A DNA stretch of 64,000 nucleotides from Lineus longissimus (lineage: Eukaryota > Nemertea > Pilidiophora > Heteronemertea > Lineidae), in assembly GCF_910592395.1 (NCBI RefSeq), contig NC_088325.1, positions 8,932,109 through 8,996,108 of the forward strand, read 5' to 3'. Every line of letters starts with the position of its first letter. The first letter of the stretch is position 1. A program made the position numbers and the translations under genes. The notes beneath the pieces were generated by a model. It did not search any database, was not told the origin of the DNA, and saw only the letters and a program-made list of their open reading frames with translations. Positions 41,860 to 54,514 of this stretch are shown here, piece by piece.

Positions 41860-42590
41860 AAACGGTCATGGGCCATTGTGCTCACTGCATAGATATTTGG
41901 TGCTTTGGAATTCATCCTGGTTAAGAAACATTCTACATGTATAGTATATAGGTCAAAGCAAAGTCGGTATGGTATGTGATGTATCGTTGCTTGGAGTAAG
42001 TACCATAAGAATATCATCAAAAACAAGTCACTAATGAACGAGATATTGCACTTTTTACGTATTTTAGTTTTGGCGTCCTGGTGGCCAAGTTCAGTACCAG
42101 ATCAAATCGAAATTCGGAGTCCGAGGTTTCATGACGTAGGGAGTCATGTGTACCAAATTTCAAGTTCATAGCTTTAGTGGTTAAGAAACGTGCCATAGTT
42201 ACACTCAAACGACCAATTTACGCCATTTGACCTGTGTGACCTTAAAAAGCAGGTCAAATCAAAAACTCATATGATATGTGATGTATCCTTGATGGGAGTT
42301 CCCACCATAAACATTTCATTGAAAACGAATCACTAATAAGCGATATATCACACTTTTCAAGTTTTTGGCTTTGACCCTCCTGGTGACCAAGTCAAGAATC
42401 AGACCGGACTGAAATTTAGCGTCCGAGTTCACCTGACCTAGGGGGCCATGTGTGCCAAGTTCAAAGTTCATAGCTTTAGCGGTTGACCAACGTGCCACTG
42501 TTTTTGAAATAGGATACGACGACGACGACGACGGACGCCGGACACTGCGGTATTTTATAGACTCCCCTACGATGAGCCAAAAATAAGAAA
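41860..42590. repeat. Dispersed (GAC)n-type repeat, copy A
   Basis: Contains two internal sub-copies (TGTGATGTATC..., TAGCTTTAG(T/C)GGTTA, ACGTGCCA). Ends with (GAC)n (about 42518-42533) then ACGCCGGACACTGCGGTATT...ATGAGCC. Related to 53840-54418 and 58740-59490. Confidence 0.8.
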
Positions 42591-43189
42591 AAAAAGTAGA
42601 CTTTTTAGAAGTACATATGTGATCATCTCTTCTAGTTTAAAAAGTAAGATAAGACTCGATCAACTGGAACACTAGATTTACCAGCTAGGCCGTGTAAAAA
42701 ATACAGGTCTAAAATCTCGCGTCTGAACGACCGCACAAACCTCAAGAAAATCTCGCTGTAATTACATCTTAGGCCATCAGGAGCAGAGGACGGTATATTT
42801 TCTTCATTTTTAAGGCGGATGTTAATTTGCTGTAGGTTACTTCTTAAACCTGCCGCATATTTACAAGAAGCCAACAGGCGGAGAAAAAATTGAAGTTTCA
42901 ACTAAGTCTGTTTTTCATTGGCATTTCTAATGTTCAAGTGTGAAAGCATACCTTTGTCCATGATAAGTGAGGTCATTGTAATCCGAAAAATGACTTAATC
43001 TAATTTTTTTGAAGTATTTGGAAAACCGGTTATATTTGATTAAGTAGCCATATCCCACAACTAAAAAGTGTAATTTGAGATAATGCATGAAGTGAGAAAA
43101 CTAAATCGATGCCAAAAACAAAATAGACCCCCACACAATGGTCCAATTGTATAGGTTTCATATATAATTTAGGCAAATTTATAAAAACT

Positions 43190-44213
43190 ATTTTTGTTTC
43201 TTCAAAAATTCAATAATTATAAAAAAATCATCAGATGGATCAATCTATATATTATACTTAAACTGTCAGAAGCATTTTCAATTCAAAACTACGACATACC
43301 TTATAACAAAAAAGAAAATTCACCCGAAATGATTCACGAAAAGTGCAAAATGCGTTGCAAAATTACAGACAAATACACATAATTTTTATTTACCAAAACT
43401 ATAAAGTATTATCAATGACAACTGACTTATGCAGTCAGGCCATTTCTAGGCATTTTCTAGCGAATCTTTTTTGCAAAATGTATCTTCAAACGTTGGGTAA
43501 TCGTTTCATGCCCTGCTATTGACAGTCATCATTATAATAGAGCCGAACAAAATACAATACACGTATGACAAAACTTGATACAGAGCCATTAAGCTTTATT
43601 GACAACTAGCCCATTGCAATAGGCATGGAGCCATTTTTCAGGATATAAAGCTGCGAAGGATGGCCATAATCTCCCCAGAACTGTAGTTGGGGATGACCAG
43701 ACGATAACCAGCAGCACGACCTGTGTCATTTTTGAATCGACCAATGACTCTGCAGATGATGACTTGTGACGCCAGGCCAGGCGTCACGTGGAAATAATCA
43801 ATATGATTATTTTTTTTGACATTCGGCTTGCCGAATGACACGCAACCATTTGAGGACAATGTCGATATCTCTTGTGGAGGGATGGGCTCGTCGATCTAAT
43901 TGATAATATGAAGTTATATTGTGTAAACTACGTGAAAGCTACCCTACTAGGCTATTACTAAAACAACTTGGATAGCCAATCGAATTAGCACAAACAATTC
44001 AATATAAAATTCTAAGTAGTTAGATGATTGACATTAAGTTTACAATTACAACATAAATCAAGATTGGAAGTCGCCCTTGCCTTAAAGTCCCCATCGAGGT
44101 TAACCGAACAACGTTATAATGTGATGATGCAATGAACACATGAGTGCAGATTGGGTCATACGTAGAGTTTGTATAACCCCAAAGCCAACCAAAGTCATAT
44201 GTTGCGAAGTGCC
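43190..44213. repeat. Local duplication block 1
   Basis: Diverged but alignable with 46700-47810: shared AAATGCGTTGCAAAATTACA, GTATCTTCAAACGTT, ATAGAGCCGAACAAAA, and further right TTGCCTTRAA and GCGAAGT. A third partial copy lies at 44640-44850. Confidence 0.65.
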
Positions 44214-44216
44214 TTA

Positions 44217-44434
44217 GGCAGACGTTACATAGAGCGTCATGCTTCACTCCTCACGCCTCATGCTTCACGGTTCACTCGTTAACCGAAGAATTAACAAGGT
44301 ATTTCAACTTAGGCCCTCATTTTTTCCTTTGTAACAGGGCTCATTGAAATACCTTGTTAATTCTTCGGTTCAAGAGTGAACCGTGAAGCATGAGGCGTGA
44401 GAAGTGAAGCGTGAAGCTCTATGTAACGTCTGCC
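44217..44434. mobile_element. PIF/Harbinger-like foldback MITE 1
   Basis: Ends GGCAGACGTTACATAGAGC / GCTCTATGTAACGTCTGCC within about 90-bp near-perfect inverted arms around a 36-bp spacer. TTA on both sides (44214-44216, 44435-44437). Confidence 0.85.
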
Positions 44435-44437
44435 TTA

Positions 44438-44610
44438 GGCCGAAGTTACATAGACTTCATTCCTTCATTTACCACGAGTCGCTTTCCACGTTTTTCTTTC
44501 ATTCCTCGGTGAATGCACGCCACAAGGCCGTGCTTTTTACAGGGGAACGAAAGCAAAAGGGGAAAATGAGTCCTGGGAAATGAACGAATGAGGTCTATGT
44601 AACTTCGGCC
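44438..44610. mobile_element. PIF/Harbinger-like MITE 2, sharing the middle TTA
   Basis: Ends GGCCGAAGTTACATAGAC / GTCTATGTAACTTCGGCC with TTA at 44435-44437 and 44611-44613. Termini related to MITE 1 but interior different. Confidence 0.85.
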
Positions 44611-45532
44611 TTAGATACAAGGCGTGTTACCCAACCATGAGCTGATCACTATTGATAACTCTTGATGGCATCTCCACATCAAGTTTACCATTACCTGGCA
44701 TTAAAATCCCCACATATGATACAAATAATCAATAACCCGGCAACGAGGATTATCAAACAATGTTAAATGTTATGATGCAATTGACACATGGGTGCAGAAG
44801 GAACCATACGTAGAACCCAAATAAAGCCTACAAAAAGGATAGTTGGAGAATCACGGTGGATAACCGTAGCGGTTTAGCGACCACTATATGTTCGGTTCAA
44901 CGAACTTCCGTTTTGCCATGATTTTCCAGGTAGCACATATTTTTACAATTTTCGGTAACTTCCTGTTGTTTAATCCAGTTCTGCTTTTGGTGCATGCATC
45001 ATCGGTCGTTTTAGTTAAAATCAATATGCCCAATGCGGAGGTAACTTTGAGAAACTGAGCCAATATTCAGGTTGAAAGATGAAAATTTAATGATGCTCAA
45101 AGACATTATTTTATGGCGAAGCCTCTGAAATCGACGCCATTCTTGCAGGGCTATCTTGTACTGCAATGCCAACAGTACGCAAAATATCTTGACTTCATGA
45201 AAGTGTACGGTGTTTAGAGACACTACTAGCTATAGACACTTGTTTAGCAATGTAGTAGCACACTGAACGTGTACGGGTTGCATGGTCCAAAGATTATTTA
45301 TCGCATTTCACTCGAAATTTGGCCCTGACAGTCATATTTCCCAATCAAAAATGTAACCTTACGACCAATAGTTGATCGTTCTTGCCTTCGGGGAGAGGGA
45401 ATTGCCTTCAAATAGCCGAATAATTCACTCTATTTCAGGAGCAATGTTTCTTTGCAACTTTTGTGAGAAAACGTCGACGGTATTGCTCGGTCTCGTCGAG
45501 CAGTATCTCACACACCATCCCGGAGAGTGCAC

Positions 45533-45690
45533 TTAATGCTTGTAGGTCTTGTCGCACACCGCACATTTGTCAAGGTTCTCGCCAGTGCTATCTTTAGTGA
45601 CTTGCGCTGATTGAGCGTCCATGAGACACACGTCGCACACCAGTGCTTCGGGCTTATTACGAACATGTTCCTCGGAGAACGTTTTGTTTG
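45533..45690 (-). CDS. Possible last exon with paired CxxC motifs
   Basis: A minus-strand frame opens after a CTTTAACTATCAG acceptor-like sequence and ends at TAA 45533-45535. It encodes FSEEHVRNKPEALVCDVCLM and, after a short polar spacer, DKCAVCDKTYKH. Two CxxC pairs about 27 residues apart could form a zinc ribbon or treble-clef. The family is not recognised and no upstream exon was found, so the call is tentative. Confidence 0.4.
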
Positions 45691-46699
45691 CTGATAGTTA
45701 AAGTAAAATTATATCATTCAAATTATTGTTTGCTTACCTATTTGTTCTGTTGTATATGGAAACTTAACGACCATTAGAATATTCATGGGGACGAATGACC
45801 ATGCAGGTAACGTGGTTGGAATGCTGCATTAAACGTCAGAGATTGAATTTCGACCTGTAGATTGCCTTTGTTTTAACCGATCTCGGTGAAGTCGCTGAAC
45901 CGGTAATCGAGGGTTCGTTAAACATGTACGGTCATTGCAGAAATCCGTCAAAATCACCCAAAAAAATTAAAAGGGCATAATTTCGAATGAAATATCATAC
46001 ACATACCCAGAGGTTGACTCCATAGCCTCGAAGAGAATGTGACGACCTACCGTTGACCAGGCAGTGCCTACATGGTACCCTACTGAACTTGTTTTGAATT
46101 GTAATAAAATAACATTATTAACGTTATTAACATTATCACGTTATGATCTCAAGGCTAGTTGATTATATCTAGCAAGGCCCAGGCCAGGCCGCTAAATCGC
46201 AAAAATGTATTCATGTCGACAATAATTTATTTCATGTACCAATTTTTAACTCACGTCGTCTGCTAGAGTGCATAAGCGGCAGTTCGTTGAACCGTTCATT
46301 TGGGTCGCTAAACCGCATTACTGAACTCAAAACGAATCTAATTACTTGCGGGCTGATATGATATGATTTGAATGAAGTATTGAATATTCGCGAGCAAAAT
46401 CTAAGCTTTCTGTGCATTTCCAAACAGAAACCAATGGTCACATCATTACAGTTAATAAATAATCAAGGCCAATAATTAGACTATGTAAAAATGAGCGAAA
46501 ACCCATTCATTCCAGATGGTGGTTTATATGAAGCTGATAAATTTCATCACCAAGTGGTGCCTGCCTATACCAACTCTTCAGGGAAGTACCGGATGCGTTT
46601 TTGGCATTTCTCCCTTAAAATATCTTAATTGATAAACAAGCGTCCTTTTTCAGGGATAAAAGCTGTTTCTCCGATCAAGAGCAGAAATTTCATTTTCTT

Positions 46700-47810
46700 T
46701 TGCCAAAAATCCTTCTGTATTGCCTCCACACTATTGCAATTATACCAAAACAATTCACACTACAGAGCAAAATGCGTTGCAAAATTACACACAAATACAC
46801 AATAATAACTTTTATCAACCTAACCATAAAGTGTTTCAATCAATGTCAACTAACTTCAGTTAGGCCACACCATCCTTCCAAAATGTCTATACCAGCAAAT
46901 TAACTTCAGTTAGGCCACACCATCCTTCCAAAATGTCTATACCAGCAAATTAACTTTTGCGAAATGTATCTTCAAACGTTTGGTAATCATTTTATATCCT
47001 TACAAAGACAGTCACTTTTATAGAGCCGAACAAAAAAATACAATACACTTAACAAAAGAGAACGCAGATATATCTAAAATCGCTGACGCCATGTAAGGAA
47101 TGAGGAGTTATATCATGTACATGTAGGCTACATGAAATATACTTATCCTAAGCTATTACCAAAACGAGTTGGATGGTCACCATCAGGATAGTCCATCAAA
47201 TCACAAAAAAAACACGACCATATAAAATCATTAGATTAGATAACTTACAAAATGAGAGAAGTTTATGATGATGATCAACCTTACATTTGTCAGAGTTACA
47301 TTGGTCCATCGGCTGACTACTGATATTTTTGGGAATGGAATATCCAGATTCCTATCAAGTTAGCCATTAAAGGGGCGTACATCGATCATATGTATATACT
47401 GGTGGTCAAGGAACATAGAAAGGTAATACATTATACAAAATTCCTTAGCGCAGTTTAAAAATCATGCATAGGAATTGTTGAAACTGGATACACAAACTAC
47501 GTGTATTTGTATATCTGTCTACACAAAGGCGTTGAAATTGATGCCTTTAGTACGTATTTATTTTAATTTCAATTACAAACTTTCAAATATGTAACGAACG
47601 GCGTCGGCCTTTTAGAGCAGAAATAGAATTGGAAACCATCCTTGCCTTGAAATGATACACTGATTTAATCAATAACCTAGCAACGAGGTTGATCGTATCG
47701 TGAGGTGATGATGATGTACCTGCCATTTTACTAGAGTGTTAGGTAGTGTTTATATAACTGAAAAATGAAGCCTAATAGCATTCCGCGAAGTTACTATTTA
47801 TAGCTCACAA
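46700..47810. repeat. Local duplication block 2 with an exact 50-bp tandem copy
   Basis: Diverged copy of 43190-44213. Inside it 46851-46900 is repeated exactly at 46901-46950. Confidence 0.7.
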
Positions 47811-48879
47811 GGTCATTTGCATAAGATATTGATGACGTTTTAGTCACGTGACAGTCGGATATCGACACTTATTTCTACGCATTTGAGCTTATTTCAAAGT
47901 CAATTATCTTTGACCCTGCATTGTTTTTAGCATGAATGATACCATAGAGTCAGAGAGAGAAATATTCAGAACAATTATGTGGTATTTCCAACACTCGGAC
48001 ATATGCCAGATTGAATCTAACTGCCCTAGTTAGAAAGCCTGAATCCATTACGAAACCGCATGTTTGTCCAACATTGCCTGTAATTCAGCGATGGGGAAAT
48101 AGAGGGCAGCAGCTGCAGTGACGTCATCTTCGTGGAATGCTATTGGACATGATCGGAAGCAGAGTCTTAGTTTTGGTTTTTAATACCAAAATGGCTTCCA
48201 GCAAGACCGTGACTTCTCTAAATAGGACGATTCAAAAATCATTGAACTGCAATAAACAATGCATTAGAACAGAATTTTACTGTACTTTTTAAGCTTGTAT
48301 TCGATGTGACAAAATCAATACAACAATGACTGAGAATCTAAATTACAACCTACATGTTAACGTTTTATAAAACTCTATTTTAAGTAGTGTACTCAATTTT
48401 TGAGGCCTAACCGATATCTCCGACTCAGAATTCGCAAAAGAGGTTCCTTCGTTGTAAGTACCCCACATCTGTTTAGCCTCTAGTTATTGTCGTAATTAAA
48501 TTTTACATTTAATATTCAACTCGGCAGGCAATTGTATTCAAGCGATATATCTTTATGTCCACGCAAGTCAAACAGGCTTGATCCCTATCTTCCTCCGGAA
48601 AAACACTTTTTTGTGATTTCTAATTTGACGATGATGAATTCAATGATGACGACGACACTGAGGAATGTATCAATTACACATTTGTCGTCTGAGCACCAAG
48701 CAGAGGCTGAAAGAGATAAAATAGGTCTATTAGAGTTACAAGATTAAATGAACTGTTGTCTCTGACAGTTTGTTTGCTGAAATGACCTGACGATCTGCTG
48801 GTCAACTTTAAACTAGACTAGCAATGTCGATCGCAAGGCCATCGCACATTGTTTGTTTTCGCATATCACCCTTGGTGGC

Positions 48880-49080
48880 GTTGTATCGAAATGTAAAGGG
48901 TGTTGTGCCCCACAGTGAAAGCGTACCACACATACCAAAGTTTCAATTTGGTACGATGAACGGTCTTTGGAGGAGATATCACTTTCTGACCGACTGCTGA
49001 CGAACTGACCCACTGATGTATTGACAGCCTGACGGACTGATGACGGCAAACGGTAATACAATATCTTCCCACTTTTCCAG
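48880..49080. repeat. Degenerate GACN-rich tract
   Basis: Contains repeated GACTGA/GACGAACTGA steps (CTGACCGACTGCTGACG...). Of the same kind as the tails of the dispersed (GAC)n repeats. No coding support. Confidence 0.4.
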
Positions 49081-49508
49081 CCACTTTTCCAGAAAGCGGG
49101 GAGACAACTATTGACGATTTTCAAAGGTTAATTTTATCTGCAAATGTTGTTCTTGTCAAAACTAAGTTTGGTTTAAAATCATTGCCTCGTATGTTATCGT
49201 CCTTTAAAGGCCATATATCAAGGTTTTTTGCCATTTTCTGCTGTAAGACGATTTCAAAAGTGTACCTAACACTTTATACAATACAGAAAACCAAATGCAA
49301 TTAGCTCCATCCATTTTGAAGATATAGCCAATTATGTGTTTGACAACTTGATTACCTAATCAGGCTAGCAACTGGCTTGTTAGACCCAGGCGGCGGGTTC
49401 AGCAAAAGTTGTGATGTAGATCAGGTTATCTGTACATGTCATGCAATCATAAAAGCAGGAGGGCCTTAATTAATTATGCACACCTGGAAGTAATGTGTTT
49501 CATTCACT

Positions 49509-49814
49509 ATGGTGTATTGTGTGGCTCCGAATTGTGTCAAGGATAGCACAAAGAACAATCGAATGACGGATGGGACCCATTTTCATGAATTTCCAAAGCC
49601 AGTTGAACGAGAGAGGAGGAAGCTGTGGATTCGGAAGTGCAAACGTTTGGAGTGTTGGAAGCCTGGGCCTTCGGCCAAACTTTGCAGTGATCACTTTATC
49701 GATACGGATTATCACATGAAGCCGGATATCTGCATCCAACTGAATATTAAATGCCACTTGTTAAAAACAGCTGTTCCAACCATGTCAATTGCATTTAATG
49801 CCCGAGGCTGCTGA
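49509..49814 (+). CDS. THAP zinc-finger protein or exon
   Basis: The ATG at 49509 opens MVYCVAPNC, the C-x4-C start of a THAP domain, followed by THFHEFPK, RRKLWIRKCKR, LCSDHF (the CxxH pair) and the terminal AVPT motif at about residue 89. Cys5/Cys10 and Cys/His in LCSDHF are in place, so the C2CH finger looks intact. The frame stops 12 residues after AVPT. A THAP protein this short would be a lone DNA-binding module, so it may be the first exon of a longer gene or the head of a THAP-containing transposon (P-element-like or other). No further exon was recognised. Confidence 0.8.
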   Translation: MVYCVAPNCVKDSTKNNRMTDGTHFHEFPKPVERERRKLWIRKCKRLECWKPGPSAKLCSDHFIDTDYHMKPDICIQLNIKCHLLKTAVPTMSIAFNARGC

Positions 49815-50208
49815 GGTCGGTTGTTATACATAATGTGTAGGCCCTATTGGGGCCTGTGATACCGCATAGTGTCTTCTTGTGTTCCAGCCATAGCAAGGTG
49901 ACAGCGACACAGGTCAGTGTCAGTGACAGCCACTGTCAATGACAGATTATTGTCATCTGACATCTAGGCCTATCTAACATTGCACGGCATTATATCGTCA
50001 CGTCAAGATGATTGTGCATAATACCGTCACTTTTCAATAGTAGTTCAGCGTCATGACATAACTGGCGATACAACACAGACGAGGCGAAATAATATTGTGC
50101 AACATTAGTCTGTTCAAAAATCATACATGTTATGCATCTGCAACCGTCTATCAATGTCTTCTTTGCTATATCGGCAGGTCTGCCATGCAAATTGATTAAC
50201 CACAAATT

Positions 50209-50367
50209 CTAATCACTTTCGTCCGAATGATGACTCTCATTATGATCTAGTGATATTAATGGCTCGAACATGTACGGCTCAACGTTTAAATATCCTTCTG
50301 TATCGACCAAAACATCCTCAAATTCACTGCTCTCAGTCTCACTCTCTGAACTGTATGCGGAAGCCAT
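50209..50367 (-). CDS. Small acidic ORF, possible first exon
   Basis: The ATG at 50365-50367 gives 52 residues beginning MASAYSSESETESSEFEDVL with GYLNVEPYMFEPL in the middle. The Ser/Glu-rich start plus an EPYMFEP-type motif resembles the N termini of P2X7-like/zinc-finger proteins I have seen in aquatic invertebrates, usually followed by further exons. That comparison is from memory and weak. It lies on the opposite strand to, and about 400 bp from, the THAP ORF. Confidence 0.35.
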   Translation of the reverse strand: MASAYSSESETESSEFEDVLVDTEGYLNVEPYMFEPLISLDHNESHHSDESD

Positions 50368-51410
50368 CTTGCTTTGTTCTGACTGACCTGATCTACGTTA
50401 TCAAAAAATCCCTAGCGGCCACATGTGGAACTAATTTAAAGTTGTGTGTGGTGGGAAATTCAAATAGTCTAAAATTGAAAATTGAAATAACTAAATAATG
50501 ACTTTATTATTAGAATTTTTTTAATGTCTGGGATCTTGTTTTTTTAACCCTCAACATATTTCATGAGTATCAAGCATGTTTTCAAACCTTGATATAAGGC
50601 CTTTAAATACATGTGCCCATTCAATCATGTGTATACCTATCTTGTTCACACATGCATTTAAGTTACCACCAGATGGCGTTTTCCATCTTGTTACAGGACC
50701 TTGAAAGGAGTTTGGGTGTACCCACAAAGTGTAGGTTTTGAAAACTAACACCATAAAAGAGAAAGCACACAATATAAAAAATCCCCAAAGGTTTCGTCTT
50801 TTTTGCGAAGCCACAAGTCATAACATGAAGCATAAGTTCGAGCATAAATAAACATGAAATGGCCAGGGCCATTGTGCTCACCTGTCGATAAGAAAGGGAG
50901 AGTATGAGGAAGAACTTGTCATTGTTAGGGGTTAATCATGCAATAGTTGTGGGATGGTGTGGTTTGTCTTGAAAAAGTGGAGTTAGTCGTATTGTTTTCC
51001 GCGTGCACATGTTACTGACGTTGGAATAAGTGAATCGTTATTTGTGGGAGAAGCTGAGAGATGTTTTCTGGCCAATTAAGACGGGTTTACATGTGTCTTA
51101 GCTATTCAGTGACTATTGAAAATAAACAGTGCATTTACATTTTGTAAAACCTGCTGTCATTGGCCGAAATTTCAAATGAATTGGATGTACCTGTGGAATT
51201 GCGTGTGATTACGCTATCTTGAAAGAAGTATTTATCATCGGCTTGCGATTAGAGAGAAATGTTGAAAAATATGATACAATAACAATTGAAGCAAGGAATG
51301 CACAGTATAGAATATGATGTACTGAGTAACTAGGTAGCAGTTTGTATTCATTTTTGAGACAATAACATAGTTACAAGACAGCCCTATAGTCGGATTCATA
51401 AGTAAATGTT

Positions 51411-51879
51411 ACTGCCCTTTTGGGCCGCTGCGCAGAAACTACTGGGCCTTCTCTTCAAAGTTTGGTTTTTCTTGAATCTAATTTCGGGACCCAAGAGGAT
51501 TTTCATATTTCAGTAACCATGGTTACGAAATAATTTTTTTGTATGTATTGGTGTAAATTGACGTAGTGTATTGATTTTGACATTTTCTCCTCTGTACTGC
51601 TAATTTCTGGATGCATTTTGCTGAAATGTTCAGGTTAATTTTTTTTCGTGTGTATCTTTAAAGCTGCCAAGTTTCATTTAGAACTATCCATCAAAAAAAA
51701 TCGGGCTCTCCAGATTCCCCCAAAAATGAATGGCCAGCCCAAAGTTGACAATTTTTTTCTATATAATTTGCAAATCTCTAACCTGGAAATTGTGTTGGGT
51801 CCCGAAATTAGATTCAAGAAAAAACAAACTTTGAAGAAATCGGCCCAATAGTTTTTGCACAGTGACCCAAAATGGCAGT
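51411..51879. mobile_element. Foldback element with about 90-bp arms
   Basis: The left arm (51411-51495) and right arm (51794-51879) are inverted copies, sharing TTCTTGAATCTAATTTCGGG, CTTCAAAGTTTG and TTTTGGG. The spacer of about 300 bp is non-coding. Confidence 0.8.
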
Positions 51880-52621
51880 CAGTGACATTTTCTTATCATC
51901 ACTGTTGACACACTGACTGACTCTGACTGTGTACATTTCTACAGCGACGAAAAACGATCAAAAAAATGGTTCTTTTTAAGCACTCGTGACATGTTTACAA
52001 AAATTAAAGCAAGTGTTTTTAGTAAGCCCCCCTCTTAGGAGGGGCTCTTAAGATACACGTGTGTGCGGGAGTATATAATGTAAAGAAATGAAGAGAAATA
52101 AAGAGAGTAACTATTGTATATCCAACAAACAATTTTTTTGGGTTTTTCAAAATGGCGCTGAATAAATAAATCAGACCAGTTGTAGCGCTGAATTATAAAT
52201 CAGACCAGTTGTAACAGGTTACGAGAACATCTAATTTAAATCTTCATGGGAATTCGCTACATATGCCTGAGAAATTGGCCAATTATATTAATAATATTTT
52301 TATTAGAGAAATATCCGTCCTAAATAATGACAGAAAAGGGTGGTTTATTTCAATTTTGTGTCGACATGGTCGAGGTCACGTGACATAAACAAAACAATCG
52401 CACACACCCGTACAAAAAAGGCACTTTAAGAAAAACAAAAACGTTTTTCCTGCTTAAAACCACACTGACGACTAAGTTATTTTAGTCTACTACCCAAATC
52501 TGAAGTATCAAAATGAATTACAAACTAGAACTAGCTCTATTTAGCAAAAGTTGCGTGAAAAATTCGGGTGAGCGACATTCTGAACCCTAGCGGCCAATAA
52601 GTAAACTATTTTTAACCGTCC

Positions 52622-52773
52622 GGTCTCGTTAGGGAGTTTTTCCCAAATGTACGCGATGATGACGTGCCCCATTAACAGGACGTAACATCTATTTTAAAAT
52701 GCGTTTCCAAAGTGAATGCATGAGGACAATCCATTTAAGTGTCGTATATCACTGGAAACGCCCGATTCCCGTG
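52622..52773 (+). repeat. Dispersed repeat, copy 2 (partner at 22629)
   Basis: About 150 bp, roughly 95% similar to the complement of 22629-22776 in the GINGER intron-3 foldback. Confidence 0.85.
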
Positions 52774-52854
52774 AATAAGGACAATCACAATGTATTACAT
52801 TACCAAAACAAAAATGTGTCGGAAGGAACTATAATTACTATATGGATGGTCCCA

Positions 52855-53085
52855 TCGCACCCCCCCCCCCCCCCCAGCAGTATGACACAGAAGGGCTAGT
52901 TGACTGTCCACCGGGGGGGGGGGGTGGGGGGAGCTTCCCCCCAACGCACTGGTAAAAACCTATGTCGACGGAGGGGGGTTTGGGGGGTGTCCCCCCATTG
53001 TAACAGCTGTAGTTGTTAGAGCTTGCACTTAACATATGCTCGTAGGGGGGTTCGGGGGAGCTCCCCCGACCTAAAGGGGGGCTCA
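52855..53085. repeat. G/C-run cluster with repeated hairpins
   Basis: A 16-nt C run (52860-52875), then three G-tract/C-tract pairs spaced about 60-70 bp apart (GGGGGAGCTTCCCCCC near 52935, GGGGGGTGTCCCCCC near 52990, GGGGGAGCTCCCCC near 53055). It can form hairpins or quadruplexes. Confidence 0.8.
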
Positions 53086-53529
53086 CTAAGTCCTTGACTT
53101 TACATATTAGAGGTTTACCTAATGAGTAGCGTATGGGTGATTATAAACCATTAACTTGTGTTTAAAAGCCCACGTTGTAACGAAAGGTTCCGGCTTGACG
53201 CTAATCTCCAATAATTCACGGCAGCCGCCATTTTGCCATACTCTCGAAACTTTGGGATCGTTAAATGCAATGGAAATCACATAATTTCTGACACACACTG
53301 CTACAATTCATCATTTTATTGTTCTTTCACAGTATTATTACGCCACCCCGATTCGCAAGGCAGCTGCTTGTACCAACTGGCTCTGCATTGACTATCCCCA
53401 TTCCAAGCCGAAGAACAGTGTGACAAGTTTCTCATTTTACCTTCCAATCACAGTCAAAATTTTCTAAAACAACCGGCAATGGGGACAAACTAATAATCTC
53501 AAACCAATCACAAGAATGTAATCAACACA

Positions 53530-53748
53530 TACGACCTCATCGAATAGTGGATGATTAAGTTTTAGCATTGATTCAAGGTGATTTTTAAAATTCCTTCTTC
53601 GTCTCGCTTCAAATTCATAAAATGGCTGTCTTCTATACTTGTAGTATGCAGATCTAGTGGCGCAGTACAACACTGCGCATCTGGGATACCCCGACGGATT
53701 GCCTCGAACCGCGAAATTCAAAACTGCTGGCAATGTGCCAACTGACAT
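53530..53748 (-). CDS. Possible first exon of an unidentified gene
   Basis: A minus-strand ATG at 53746-53748 in context AAAAATGTC starts MSVGTLPAVLNFAVRGNPSG, continuing through an Arg-rich helix (FEARRRRNFKNHLESMLK) to HPLFDE, where GAG|GTCGTA could be a weak donor. Composition is protein-like but no family is recognised and no downstream exon was found. Confidence 0.25.
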
Positions 53749-53839
53749 TTTTGCACAATACCGCCACCTAGTGATATGAAACGAAATTAATATATTTAAT
53801 ATCGAAACCTCTATATCAGGCCGACCTCTAAAACTTCAT

Positions 53840-54324
53840 TTCAAACTTCAATCTGCTGGAATAAAGAAAATGGGCTTTTTTAACCTTGACCCACTTACAC
53901 CTGAATAGTAGGTCACACTGACCTAAATCTGTGACAACATGTAGAGATGCCAATAGGTGTCTACATATCAAATTTAGAGAGTCTATGACCAATAGCAAAA
54001 AACGTGCCATGATCAAAGAAATTTTAGAGTTCAACCTCTGTGACCTTGAAATGAAGGTCAAATCAAAAACCTGTGTGATATGTGATGTACCTTTATTAGA
54101 TACACCCACCATAAAATTTTCATCGCTCTAGCTTTAACCATAAGCTTCAAAATGACAAAACTAGGTTTTCAAAGAGCACGCCCTATATGGCAGACCAGCA
54201 GTCAAATTGCACTGATTTTCATTCTGAAGGAAGGTCTGGCCTAGGGGTACCCACACACCAAGTATGAACTTTCTGGGTCAAGCGGTTAAGAAACGTGCCA
54301 CGATTTTGTCAAAAGTTAACGACG

Positions 54325-54359
<35 letters not shown>

Positions 54360-54418
54360 ACGACGACGGACGCCAGACGCCGCGGTATCGTATTAGCTCA
54401 CCTGACAGGTGAGCTAAA
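53840..54418. repeat. Dispersed (GAC)n-type repeat, copy B
   Basis: Contains TGTGATGTACC, AAACGTGCCA, a (GAC)n array (54319-54370) and ends GACGCCGCGGTATCG...CACCTGACAGGTGAGCTAAAAA, with the CACCTGACAGGTGAGC hairpin at the end. Confidence 0.85.
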
Positions 54419-54514
54419 AAGCGGAAGAGGAATAGTTCTGATTATTTTGATATACCATAACCATTGAATAGTATATAATCTATGGCCGTTTCAGGATATG
54501 CAAGCCAATTCAAC

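Noticed and set aside
49990-50205. Minus-strand ORF next to the acidic ORF
   Set aside because: Different frame, no motif, and no splice sites linking it to 50209-50367.
52838-53086. Proline-rich minus-strand ORF
   Set aside because: Arises from C/G homopolymers and hairpin repeats.
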